64,000 bases of DNA from JAFGBI01 sp964480725. Its GTDB lineage: Bacteria > Myxococcota_A > Polyangia > Polyangiales > Polyangiaceae. Shown here in pieces: positions 1 through 7,997 of this stretch (its first letter is position 1; every line of letters starts with the position of its first letter). Both the position numbers and the translations under genes were made by a program. Where the stretch lies: NCBI GenBank assembly GCA_964480725.1, contig CAYZQO010000015.1, forward strand, positions 30,497 through 94,496. The letters are read 5' to 3'. The notes below the pieces were generated by a model. It did not search any database. It had not been told where the DNA came from and saw only the letters and a list, made by a program, of their open reading frames with translations.

Positions 1-730
1 CGAGCAGGCTCTCGCCCAGTTCGTAGCCGGCTCGTGGCGTCCAGTCGCCCCGGAAGAGCGCGGGGACGGGGGCACCGGCTGCTTCGAGCTCCGACCTCCA
101 GCCCTCGACGCGCTCGTCGGCGTCCATCCAGTCGACCGGGCCGGCCAGGTGCCAAACGGTGTCGTGGCCGAGCTCCAGCAGGTGTCGCGTGGCGGCGGCG
201 GTGCCCGCCCGCTGGTCGACGGTGGCGACGGGGATAGTGGCGTTCGGTCCCGCCTCCACGGCCACCACGGGGAAGTCCGGTCGGACGTGCCGCAGCGCGT
301 CCGTGCCCGCCCGGATCGGAGCGATGACGGCCACGCCGTCCACTCCCTGGTCCAGGAGCTGCTGGATGGCCACCAGCACCGTGTCGCGATTGAGCGACCG
401 GAGGCTGGAGACGCTCACCGCATAACCGGCGTCGTGGGCTGCCTGCTCGATGCCGAGCAGGGTGGAGGCGGGCCCGTAGAGCGTGGTGTCGAAGCTGACG
501 ACGCCGAGGGTCCGCGAGCGACCGGACGCCAGGGCCTGCGCCATCGAGTTGGGGCGGTAGTCGAGCTGGCGCATGGTGGCCAACACGCGCTCGCGAGTGG
601 CGCCGCGCACGTGGGGGCTGTCGTGAAGCACGCGCGAAACCGTCTGGTTCGAAACGCCGGCCAGCCGCGCGACGTCCGCCATCACCGCGGGGCGGCGCGG
701 CTCCGGACCGGGGCGTGCGGTGCGCGTCAC
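1..730 (-). CDS. LacI-family transcriptional regulator (3' end cut off by window edge)
   Basis: The reverse strand reads from a GTG at 730 without a stop to the window edge, so about 243 N-terminal residues are present and the C-terminal third is missing. The N-terminus has the LacI helix-turn-helix (MADVARLAGVSNQTVSRVLH, roughly residues 17-36) and the hinge-region YRPN motif, followed by a periplasmic-binding-like effector domain (VDQRAGTAAATRHLLELGH). An in-frame ATG at 682 is a possible alternative start just before the HTH. It is divergent from araA, and an operator-like palindrome lies between the two genes. By family knowledge and position I infer it represses the L-arabinose operon and senses arabinose or a related sugar; the effector is not visible from sequence. 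Confidence 0.93.
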   Translation of the reverse strand, partial: MTRTARPGPEPRRPAVMADVARLAGVSNQTVSRVLHDSPHVRGATRERVLATMRQLDYRPNSMAQALASGRSRTLGVVSFDTTLYGPASTLLGIEQAAHDAGYAVSVSSLRSLNRDTVLVAIQQLLDQGVDGVAVIAPIRAGTDALRHVRPDFPVVAVEAGPNATIPVATVDQRAGTAAATRHLLELGHDTVWHLAGPVDWMDADERVEGWRSELEAAGAPVPALFRGDWTPRAGYELGESLL

Positions 731-748
731 CTCGCCATTCTACCAGGC

Positions 749-777
749 TTGACGGCGGGCGTGTTAGCGTTCACAAT
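749..777 (+). promoter_or_regulatory. candidate sigma-70-type promoter of araA
   Basis: TTGACG (749-754) and CACAAT (772-777) are separated by exactly 17 bases on the plus strand, in the divergent lacI-araA region. The LacI-type operator at 762-775 covers the spacer and runs into the -10, the classical position for repression. Transcription would begin near 784, giving an araA leader of about 250 nt in which I see no gene. The -10 matches consensus at only 4 of 6 bases, so this is an inference. Confidence 0.5.
762..775. promoter_or_regulatory. candidate LacI-family operator
   Basis: TGTTAGCGTTCACA is an imperfect palindrome with the central CG typical of LacI-family sites and TGT/ACA ends. 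It lies 32 bp from the lacI start and inside the araA promoter. A related site (11 of 14 identical bases) is at 7896-7909 upstream of a GH54 arabinofuranosidase gene, which supports a real, shared binding site. Confidence 0.55.
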
Positions 778-1038
778 CTTTGGTGCAGCAGTAGGCTTGG
801 CGCGACGCTCGAGCTCGCCGGTGGGCGGGCGCCCGCACCGCGCATCACGGGGCCAACAACCAGTCCGGGCGCTCGAGAGGCGCTCGGTGGCGTCGAGGGG
901 CCTCCCTCGGCGAGGGCGAGCCCAGCCAGGTGAGAGCGTGAGCGTGGCGCTCGAGGCGAGCGCCGGAGAGTTGGGCGGGAGGCGTCGGTGCCTCCCCGGG
1001 TTGCGCACGGGCCCAGCCAAGAGCCGTGCGAGAACGGA

Positions 1039-2550
1039 ATGACGGACGTGGCCGAACGCAAGCAGCAGGAGCTCTGGTTCCTTACCGGTAGCCAGCACCT
1101 TTACGGCGAAGCCGCCTTGGCGCAGGTGGCCCGGAACTCGCAGCAGATCGCCCGGGCCCTCGATCGCTCCGGGAGGTTGCCGGCCAAGGTCGTGCACAAA
1201 CCGGTCCTGACCGGTCCCGAGTCCATCCTAGAGGTGTGCCTGGCCGCCAACGCGGCGCCCGAGTGTGCGGGTGTCATCACCTGGATGCACACCTTCTCGC
1301 CGGCCAAGATGTGGATCGCCGGGTTGACCCGCCTGCAGCGGCCGCTCGCCCACCTCCACACCCAGTACAACCGCGAGCTCCCGTGGCGGGAGATCGACAT
1401 GGACTTCATGAACCTGAACCAGTCCGCCCACGGGGACCGGGAGTACGGGTTCATCGGCGCGCGGCTCCGGATGAACCGCAAGGTCGTGGTCGGGCATTGG
1501 CAGGACCCGGAGGTGGTCGACGAGCTGGCGGGCTGGGCGCGCGCCGCCTTGGCGATGTCCGAGTCGCGCCGGCTCAAGATCGCTCGCTTCGGCGGCATGA
1601 ACATGCGCGAGGTGGCGGTCACCGGGGGAGATCGCGTCGAGGCGCAGATCCAGCTCGGCTGGTCGATCAACGGCTACGGGGTGGGCGATCTGGTCGCGCG
1701 CATCGCGGAGGTTTCGGACGCCGAGGTGGACCGCCTGGTGAAGAAGTACGAGGCGACCTACATGATGGCGGCCCCGCTCAGGAAGGGCGGCGAGCGGCAC
1801 CAGAGTGTGCGTGACGCGGCCCGTCAGGAGATCGCCATGCGCGCGTTCCTCCAGGCGGGCGGGTTCGGGGCCTTCACCACCACCTTCGAGGATCTGCACG
1901 GGCTGAAGCAGCTCCCCGGCCTGGCGTGCCAGCGGCTGATGGCGGATGGATACGGCTTCGGCGCCGAGGGCGACTGGAAGACCGCAGCCCTGGTTCGCCT
2001 GGGGAAGGTCATGACGGCCGGGCGCCCCGGCGGCGTGTCCTTCATGGAGGACTACACGTACCACCTGGTCAAGGGCAAGGAGCGGGTCCTCGGCGCCCAC
2101 ATGCTCGAGGTCTGCCCCACGATCGCCGACGGCAAGCCTTCGCTCGAGGTCCACCCGCTCGGCATCGGTGGCAAGGCCGATCCCGCCCGGCTGGTCTTCG
2201 ACGCCAAGACGGGGCCGGCGGTGAACACGACGCTCGTGGACATGGGCGGGCGAATGCGGATGATCGTCGCCGAGCTCGACGTCGTGAAGCCCGACCACGC
2301 GATGCCCAAGCTGCCCACGGCGCGCGCCGTCTGGGTCCCGCGCCCGGACTTCAAGCGCGGCTGCCAGGGTTGGATCGAGGCGGGCGGCGCGCACCACGCC
2401 GCTTGCTGCCAGGCGGTCACCGCCGGGGAGTGGGAGGACTTCGCCGGCATGGCCGGGCTCGAGGTGATCCGGCTGGGCGCCGACCTCGACCTCAGGGCGC
2501 TCCGCCGGGAGCTGTTCTGGAACGACGCGGCGTTCAAGCTTGGGCGGTAG
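1039..2550 (+). CDS. araA: L-arabinose isomerase
   Basis: AraA converts L-arabinose to L-ribulose, the first step of bacterial arabinose catabolism in the cytoplasm. The product of 503 residues equals the usual family length of about 500. The N-terminus (LWFLTGSQHLYGEAAL) and the regions around WMHTFSPAKMWI, NLNQSAHGDREYGF and ARFGGMNMREVAVT are AraA signatures. Glutamates and histidines expected for the Mn site occur in FMEDYTYHL and LGAHMLEV. I chose ATG 1039 because it starts right at conserved sequence; a GTG at 988 would add 17 non-conserved residues. It is the first gene of an araA-araD-araB operon; araD starts 4 bp after its stop. Control is probably by the divergent LacI-family regulator. 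Confidence 0.97.
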   Translation: MTDVAERKQQELWFLTGSQHLYGEAALAQVARNSQQIARALDRSGRLPAKVVHKPVLTGPESILEVCLAANAAPECAGVITWMHTFSPAKMWIAGLTRLQRPLAHLHTQYNRELPWREIDMDFMNLNQSAHGDREYGFIGARLRMNRKVVVGHWQDPEVVDELAGWARAALAMSESRRLKIARFGGMNMREVAVTGGDRVEAQIQLGWSINGYGVGDLVARIAEVSDAEVDRLVKKYEATYMMAAPLRKGGERHQSVRDAARQEIAMRAFLQAGGFGAFTTTFEDLHGLKQLPGLACQRLMADGYGFGAEGDWKTAALVRLGKVMTAGRPGGVSFMEDYTYHLVKGKERVLGAHMLEVCPTIADGKPSLEVHPLGIGGKADPARLVFDAKTGPAVNTTLVDMGGRMRMIVAELDVVKPDHAMPKLPTARAVWVPRPDFKRGCQGWIEAGGAHHAACCQAVTAGEWEDFAGMAGLEVIRLGADLDLRALRRELFWNDAAFKLGR

Positions 2551-2554
2551 CGCG

Positions 2555-3253
2555 ATGCCGTCGCCGTACCGGGAGCTGAAGGAACGAGCCTGGTTCGCCA
2601 ACCAGGAGGTGCCGCGGCGCGGGCTCGCGATCTACACGTTCGGGAACGTCTCCGTGCTCGACGCGGACCGCGGCGTTCTGGCCATCAAGCCGAGCGGCGT
2701 GCCCTACGAGCAGCTCACCATCGACGATCTGGTGGTGCTGGACCTCTCGGGCAAGGTGGTGGAGGGGGCGCTCAGGCCCTCCTCCGACACCCCCACCCAC
2801 CTCGTCCTCTACCGGGCCTGGAAGGGCGTTGGCGGAGTGGTCCACACGCACTCCCGCTACGCGACGGGGTGGGCGCAGGCGCGGCTATCCATCCCCCTCT
2901 ACGGGACCACGCACGCCGATCACCTCGCCGAGGACGTGCCCTGCACGGCGATCATGTCCGACGAGGCCGTCGAGCGGGATTACGAGGTCGAGACTGGCAA
3001 CCAGATCCTGGCGTGCTTCGAGCGCCGCGAGCCGCTCCACACGCCCATGGTGCTGGTGGCCGGCCACGGTCCGTTCACCTGGGGTGAGACGCCGGAGAAG
3101 GCCGTGTACCACGCCGTCGTGCTGGAGGAGCTGGCCCGGATGGCGTTCGTTACCCGGACCCTCGATCCGACGGCGGAGCGGCTCCCGGAGCGCCTGATCC
3201 GCAAGCACTACGAGCGCAAGCACGGCAAGGGCGCGTATTACGGGCAGCGGTGA
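2555..3253 (+). CDS. araD: L-ribulose-5-phosphate 4-epimerase
   Basis: AraD turns L-ribulose-5-phosphate into D-xylulose-5-phosphate, which enters the pentose phosphate pathway. The 232-residue product has the class II aldolase/adducin fold signatures: GNVSVLD with a TIDDLVVLDL strand near the N-terminus, the zinc-ligand segment VVHTHSRYATGWAQA, the GTTHADHL loop and the third histidine in VLVAGHGPFTWG. Length matches E. coli AraD (231). ATG 2555 lies 4 bp after the araA stop, so the two are almost certainly translationally coupled. Nothing unusual is seen. Confidence 0.97.
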   Translation: MPSPYRELKERAWFANQEVPRRGLAIYTFGNVSVLDADRGVLAIKPSGVPYEQLTIDDLVVLDLSGKVVEGALRPSSDTPTHLVLYRAWKGVGGVVHTHSRYATGWAQARLSIPLYGTTHADHLAEDVPCTAIMSDEAVERDYEVETGNQILACFERREPLHTPMVLVAGHGPFTWGETPEKAVYHAVVLEELARMAFVTRTLDPTAERLPERLIRKHYERKHGKGAYYGQR

Positions 3254-3311
3254 GGACCGCGACGGGCGCGGCTGGCGCGGGTAGAGTGTGGCGCGCAACG
3301 AGGAGGCACGG

Positions 3312-4916
3312 ATGCACCAGAATCAGGGCGAATCGGCCGCAATCATCCGATCGGGGGGCGCGGTCCTCGGGATCGAGCTCGGCTCCACCCGCATCAAGGC
3401 CTCCCTCATCGCGCCGGACACTACGCCGCTCGCGTCGGGCTCGCACGCCTGGGAGAACCAGCTCGAGGACGGCGTCTGGACGTACTCCATGGAGGACGTC
3501 TGGCGGGGAATCGCCGCCTGCTACGCCGCGCTCGTCGCTGATGTGCGCGCTCGCTACGGCCTCGAGCTCGGGACCGTCGCGGCCATGGGCTTCAGCGGGA
3601 TGATGCACGGGTACCTGGCGCTGGACCGCGAGGGAAGGCTCCTGGTCCCCTTCCGCACCTGGCGGAACAACGTGACTGGCGCGGCCTGCGCCGAGCTGAG
3701 TCCGCTCCTCGACTTTGCCGTGCCGCAGCGCTGGAGCATCGCGCACCTGTACCAGTCGATCCTGGAGGCGCAGCCGCACGTGCCGCGGATCGCTCGGCTG
3801 ACCACGCTCGCCGGCTACGTCCACTGGCGGCTGACGGGCGAGCACAAGATGGGTGTGGGTGAGGCCTCGGGCATGTTCCCCATCGACCCTGGCACGGGCG
3901 ACTGGGACGCCGAGCGGATGGCCAGGTTCGACGCGCTCATCGCGCCGCGCGGCCTCGGCTGGACGCTTCGGGATCTCCTCCCCGAAGTGCGGCTCGCGGG
4001 GCGCCCCGCCGGGCAGCTCACCGCCGAGGGCGCTCGGCTGCTTGATCCGACGGGCAAGCTCGTGGCCGGTATCCCGCTCTGTCCACCCGAGGGCGACGCG
4101 GGCACGGGCATGGTCGCCACCAATGCCGTGCGCCCGCGCTCGGGGAACGTGTCGGCGGGGACCTCGGTGTTCGCGATGATCGTGCTGGAGAAGAACCTGT
4201 CGCGGGTTCGTGAGGGGATCGACATCGTCGTCACGCCTGACGGCAAACCCGTGGCGATGGCCCACTCCAACAACGGGTCCTCCGATCTCGACGCCTGGAT
4301 CGCCCTCTTCGGGCAGGTCGCCCGTGCGCTGGGCGTCGACGCGCCGCCGGAGCAGCTCTACGGTAAGCTCCTGCCGCTCGCGCTACGGGCGGATCCGGAC
4401 GCGGGCGGCCTGCTCAGCGTCAACTACGTCTCCGGCGAGCATCTGACCGGTTTCACCGAGGGGCGGCCGCTGTTCGCGCGGAACCAGGACAGCCGGTTCA
4501 CCCTGGAGAACTTCGTGCGGGCGATGTGCTTCGCCTCGCTCTGCGCCCTGAGGACCGGCATGAACATCCTCACCGAGGAGGAGGGGGTGGTCATCGAGGG
4601 GATCCGGGGCCACGGCGGCTTCTTCAAGGGCGGCGATACGGGCCAGCGCATGATGGCCGCCGCGCTCGGCGTCCCGGTCAGCGTCCCCGCCACGGCCGGG
4701 GAGGGGGGCGCCTGGGGCATGGCCGTGCTCGCGGCCTACTGCCTCCGCGCGGGCGCGGAGCCGTCGCTCCCCGACTACCTCGACGCGCGCATCGCGGGGA
4801 GCATCGGCGCGCCCGTCGCCCCCGACCCGCGGGACGTCGCGGGCTTCGCCCAGTTCTTCGCCCGCCATCGCCGAGGGCTCGCCATCGAGCGCGAGGCGGT
4901 CAAGGCGCTCCGCTAG
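3312..4916 (+). CDS. araB: FGGY-family carbohydrate kinase, probable L-ribulokinase
   Basis: The 534-residue product is a sugar kinase of the FGGY family that by operon position should phosphorylate L-ribulose at C5. The N-terminal phosphate-1 motif (LGIELGSTRIKASLI), the substrate region GFSGMMHGYLALD, the adenosine region with SAGTSVFAM and the C-terminal GHGGFFKGG are visible. It resembles the AraB variant closer to xylulokinases rather than the E. coli type, so substrate is inferred from context. ATG 3312 is preceded by a perfect AGGAGG at 3301-3306; a GTG at 3288 is less likely. A strong hairpin follows the stop at 4963-4988. Confidence 0.92.
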   Translation: MHQNQGESAAIIRSGGAVLGIELGSTRIKASLIAPDTTPLASGSHAWENQLEDGVWTYSMEDVWRGIAACYAALVADVRARYGLELGTVAAMGFSGMMHGYLALDREGRLLVPFRTWRNNVTGAACAELSPLLDFAVPQRWSIAHLYQSILEAQPHVPRIARLTTLAGYVHWRLTGEHKMGVGEASGMFPIDPGTGDWDAERMARFDALIAPRGLGWTLRDLLPEVRLAGRPAGQLTAEGARLLDPTGKLVAGIPLCPPEGDAGTGMVATNAVRPRSGNVSAGTSVFAMIVLEKNLSRVREGIDIVVTPDGKPVAMAHSNNGSSDLDAWIALFGQVARALGVDAPPEQLYGKLLPLALRADPDAGGLLSVNYVSGEHLTGFTEGRPLFARNQDSRFTLENFVRAMCFASLCALRTGMNILTEEEGVVIEGIRGHGGFFKGGDTGQRMMAAALGVPVSVPATAGEGGAWGMAVLAAYCLRAGAEPSLPDYLDARIAGSIGAPVAPDPRDVAGFAQFFARHRRGLAIEREAVKALR

Positions 4917-4962
4917 CGAGCGGGGATGCGGTCGGCGCGCCGCCTGTCGATGCCAGCCGGAC

Positions 4963-4988
4963 GGCGTGGCTCCGCTCGGAGCCACGCC
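4963..4988. terminator. bidirectional hairpin terminator between araB and a convergent lipoprotein gene
   Basis: GGCGTGGCTCCG (4963-4974) pairs perfectly with CGGAGCCACGCC (4977-4988), up to 12 bp with a tight loop. It sits between the araB stop (4916) and the convergent stop at 5001. There is no U-tract, as is common in GC-rich genomes. Confidence 0.7.
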
Positions 4989-5000
4989 GCGCCCCTCAAG

Positions 5001-5807
5001 CTACTGCTTCTGGAACACGACCGTGCCCGTCACCGTGCCCGTGACGGCGGTGTCGCTCCGCGGGGTGATGGTCATCGTGGTCCCCGCGATGCAGTACGAG
5101 TACTGGTTGTCCCGGATCGTGATTGCGTTGCCCTCGACCGTGTAGGTGCCGCTCGTCGGCGTGGTGAAGGACGCGATCCCGAGCCCGCCGGTCTGCTGCA
5201 CCGTGGCCGGGCAGGTGCACCCGCCGCTTGCCGCGTCTGCACAGGTGACCGAGGCGTAGCCCAGGGACCCGAGCGCGCCGCCCAAGCGATCGCATTGGGT
5301 GACGGTCCCCGATATGTTCAGACACGCGGCAGGTAGCGCGAGCTCCTCGGTGCCCGACGTGGTGGTGGCGTCCGTGAACGTCCCGTCAGCGTTGAAGGTC
5401 CACGAGCCGGTCACCTGGAGGGTGCCCGACACCGGCGCTGCCGTGCAGCCGAGGCCGAACCCCATCATGTTCACCTCGTTGGTCACTGCGAGACAGGAGC
5501 TGGTGACGTTCCAGGTCCCGACCACATCGCCGCCGCAGGCCGCCACATCCTCGCAGGACGCCTCGCCACCCCCGGTGCCCGTGGTGCCGCCGGTGGCGGC
5601 CCCGCCGGTCGCAGCGCCGCCGGTCGCGGCCCCGCCGGTGGCGGCCCCGCCGGTGGCGGCCCCGCCGGTGGCGGCCCCGCCCGTCGTGGTTGCGGCGGTG
5701 CCACCCGTGGCAGCGTCGTCTTCGGCCGTGTCGCTGCAGCCAGCGAGCAGCAGAGTGAAGGTGAGTGTGCTCACGCCGAGCGCGACGAGGTGCCGTTGCT
5801 GAATCAT
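5001..5807 (-). CDS. TGG-linker lipoprotein with a beta-rich (lipocalin-like?) domain
   Basis: A 268-residue secreted lipoprotein. The N-terminus has a signal peptide ending in the lipobox LLAGC (Cys about 24), followed by an ATGGAATGG-type linker and, from about residue 85, a Cys-containing domain (GTWNVTSSCLAV, then repeated Thr/Gly-rich strands up to VTGTVVFQKQ) whose GTWxVxSSC opening and alternating pattern suggest a lipocalin-like beta-barrel. I do not recognise a specific function. It is convergent with the arabinose operon and lies upstream of, on the same strand as, no close gene. A 10-bp palindrome (5869-5878) sits about 62 bp before the start. Being next to arabinose genes may be coincidental. 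Confidence 0.8.
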   Translation of the reverse strand: MIQQRHLVALGVSTLTFTLLLAGCSDTAEDDAATGGTAATTTGGAATGGAATGGAATGGAATGGAATGGAATGGTTGTGGGEASCEDVAACGGDVVGTWNVTSSCLAVTNEVNMMGFGLGCTAAPVSGTLQVTGSWTFNADGTFTDATTTSGTEELALPAACLNISGTVTQCDRLGGALGSLGYASVTCADAASGGCTCPATVQQTGGLGIASFTTPTSGTYTVEGNAITIRDNQYSYCIAGTTMTITPRSDTAVTGTVTGTVVFQKQ

Positions 5808-5868
5808 GGTCTTCTCCTGAGCAGATCGCGGGCGCGAGCGCGCCCATGCCGGTTCATCTTACCTAGAT

Positions 5869-5878
5869 GCCACGTGGC
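5869..5878. promoter_or_regulatory. 10-bp perfect palindrome upstream of a lipoprotein gene
   Basis: GCCACGTGGC, a perfect palindrome with a CACGTG core, lies about 62 bp upstream of the minus-strand start at 5807. It could be an operator, but a 10-bp GC-rich palindrome can occur by chance here. Confidence 0.25.
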
Positions 5879-6058
5879 TTGTCGCGGGGCGTACCGCGCG
5901 GCTCGCCGAGAATCGATGGCCAGGACACACTTGAGGGGAGCACCGGTCGGGCTTGTAGTGAGAGCGGAGAGCCACCGGCGAGGGGTCTGGCCCCGGGCGC
6001 GCCCGCGGGGCAGCGGTCGCGTCGGGTCCGGGCGCTCGCCGGCTCACGAGCGTGGATC

Positions 6059-7681
6059 CTACTGCCCGTACCCCGCGGCCTTGACGTTCTGCATCACGGC
6101 GGCCTCCGCCTCGTCCGACGGGAAGCCCGCGACGATGGCGCCCTCGAAGAAGGTGCCCCAGGAGTTGTTGCTGTTGTCTCCGCCGACACCGAGGACGACC
6201 GCCCCCTCGTTGTTCATCTGCTTGGGCAGGCCCCCCGCGTAGGCGGTGGTGACGCTCGAGGCCGATAGGTCGGCCATCCTGAGCGCCCAGTTGGTTTGGT
6301 CGGTCTTCAGGAAGCCCAGGGCGAAGGGCACCCGCAGCGACGGGTTGTTGCTGTTTGCCGGCGCGGACGCGGCGCCGTCGAGCGACCCCCAGCCGGGATC
6401 GCCGGGGTTCGTGCCGCCGGCCCAGACGCCGGCCTCGAAGTCGGCCATCATCCAGGGGCCGTTGCCGGCGCCGCGGCCCCAGTAGGCGACCCCAAAGAAC
6501 AGGGTGTTCATGACGCCGTACTTGGTCGGGTCGGGCGAGACGTTGCCGAAGTCCCAGCAGCAGGCCGTGCCGGAGTGGGTCCCATCCGCCAGCATGTAGA
6601 TCCCCTGCGGCTCCTGGCCGCGCGGCATGCCGTCCCCCTCCGTACCGACGGGGGACCGGTACCCCTGACGCGCCGCCATGTACAGCGAGTAGACGTCGTG
6701 ACCGCCGACCCGGAGCGGGCCCGCGTCCGCGATCGACTCGAAGTCGTCATCGTCCCCGAATTCACCCCCGTCCGCGCGGCCTTTCTTCGCCACCGGGATG
6801 TTGTTGCCGCGCCCGGACTGGTCATACAGGAGCGAGACGGTGCAGGTGGTGCCGCCACACACGGCGTCCTGCGCCGCCGCGTCGGCGAAGCCGTCCGCGG
6901 TCATCGGGATGTCGTGGAGCTCGCCCCCGGAGCCCGTGTTCGTGGCCGAGCTGCCGCTCCGGACCTGGTAGAGAGGGCCAGAGTACGTGCTCGAGAGGGC
7001 TCGAATCATGCTGTACGCCGCGACGCAGGGGGTGCCCGAGTCTGCGTAGATGTCGCAAGGCCCCTCGTTGCCGGGGGGGGCGCCGCCCGTCGCCTGCCCG
7101 CCGGTTTCTGCGCCGCCAGTCGGATCAGCGCCGCCGGTCGGACTGACGCCACCGGTCGGATCGGAACCACCGGTCGGATCGGAACCACCGGTCGGGCTGA
7201 CGCCGCCCGTCGGACCGAAGCCGCCCGTCGGATTGGCGCCGCCGGTGGGGTTGACGCCGCCGGTGGGGTTGACGCCACCCGTCGGGCTGACGCCGCCGGT
7301 GGGGTTGACGCCTCCCGTCGGGTTGACGCCACCGGTCGGGCTGACGCCGCCCGTCGGATTGACGCCGCCCGTCGGGTTGACGCCGCCGGCGGGGTTGACG
7401 CCGCCGGTCGGGTTGACGCCACCGCCGCTCACCCCGCCGGTCGCGACCCCGCCGGTGCCACCGCCGCCGGTCATGATCCCACCGCTGGCGGGGGGGGCGC
7501 CGCCGGTGACGCCTCCCGCCCCAGGAGCGATGCCACCGGTTCCGGTGGTTGACTGCTCCTCGGCGTCGCTGCACCCAGCCAGGACCAAGAGGAGGAGGGC
7601 GGGGAGGGAGCACCGGCGCAACGCGCCGGGAGTCCTCGCGAAACCGACAGGCCGCGTGGCGAAGTGGCGATGGGTCTGCAT
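6059..7681 (-). CDS. GH54 alpha-L-arabinofuranosidase, TGG-linker lipoprotein (copy 1)
   Basis: A 540-residue surface lipoprotein that should remove arabinofuranosyl side chains from arabinan or arabinoxylan. Signal peptide ends at lipobox VLAGC (Cys37); a very long linker of NPTGG/SPTGG repeats runs to about residue 205; the rest is an AbfB-type GH54 catalytic domain starting CDIYADSGTPCVAAYS. The vicinal cysteine pair (TACCWDFG), the nucleophile glutamate in MADFEAG and the acid aspartate in GVGGDNSN are present. The residue after the nucleophile is Ala where family members usually have Asn, and MEAxYFG is replaced by MNTLFFG. The fungal C-terminal arabinose-binding module (CBM42) is absent. 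ATG 7681 has an AAGGAG ribosome site 9 bases upstream; longer readings lack one. Confidence 0.9.
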   Translation of the reverse strand: MQTHRHFATRPVGFARTPGALRRCSLPALLLLVLAGCSDAEEQSTTGTGGIAPGAGGVTGGAPPASGGIMTGGGGTGGVATGGVSGGGVNPTGGVNPAGGVNPTGGVNPTGGVSPTGGVNPTGGVNPTGGVSPTGGVNPTGGVNPTGGANPTGGFGPTGGVSPTGGSDPTGGSDPTGGVSPTGGADPTGGAETGGQATGGAPPGNEGPCDIYADSGTPCVAAYSMIRALSSTYSGPLYQVRSGSSATNTGSGGELHDIPMTADGFADAAAQDAVCGGTTCTVSLLYDQSGRGNNIPVAKKGRADGGEFGDDDDFESIADAGPLRVGGHDVYSLYMAARQGYRSPVGTEGDGMPRGQEPQGIYMLADGTHSGTACCWDFGNVSPDPTKYGVMNTLFFGVAYWGRGAGNGPWMMADFEAGVWAGGTNPGDPGWGSLDGAASAPANSNNPSLRVPFALGFLKTDQTNWALRMADLSASSVTTAYAGGLPKQMNNEGAVVLGVGGDNSNNSWGTFFEGAIVAGFPSDEAEAAVMQNVKAAGYGQ

Positions 7682-7895
7682 TTTCGGCTTCTCCTTCTGG
7701 AAGCGGGGATCGAAACGAATGGCTAAGGGCTTTGGCGCGGAGCGCCTGGGCCGCCAGGGCTCACTACTCAGGGTGGCAGGGGATTGGCGGGGTCGGCAGA
7801 GGGCCTCTCTCTCCCCCCGCCACCGAAATCTTCCGCCTCGGCTAAACCGATTTTCCTCGAGAAGCCCGCGAGAATGCGCGCCCTGCGGCATTTCG

Positions 7896-7909
7896 TGGAA
7901 GCGCTCACA
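7896..7909. promoter_or_regulatory. candidate LacI-family operator upstream of GH54 copy 1
   Basis: TGGAAGCGCTCACA has the AGCGCT core and CACA end typical of LacI-family operators and matches the lacI-araA site (TGTTAGCGTTCACA) at 11 of 14 bases in the same orientation. It lies about 215 bp before the GH54 start at 7681, in the 316-bp gap between the two GH54 genes. Inferred target of the regulator at 1-730. Confidence 0.45.
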
Positions 7910-7997
7910 TTTCCAGCCCGTCTACCCCGGAAGGGGGGCCGTGACCGGCCGCGCCTCCGGCCTGTGTGGTTCGGCACGGGGGCGCTACAGAGCACCG

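Noticed and set aside
6059..7681. Loss of the catalytic nucleophile in GH54 copy 1 (MNTLFFG instead of MEAxYFG)
   Set aside because: Counting from the vicinal cysteines places the nucleophile in MADFEAG, which is conserved; only neighbouring residues differ.
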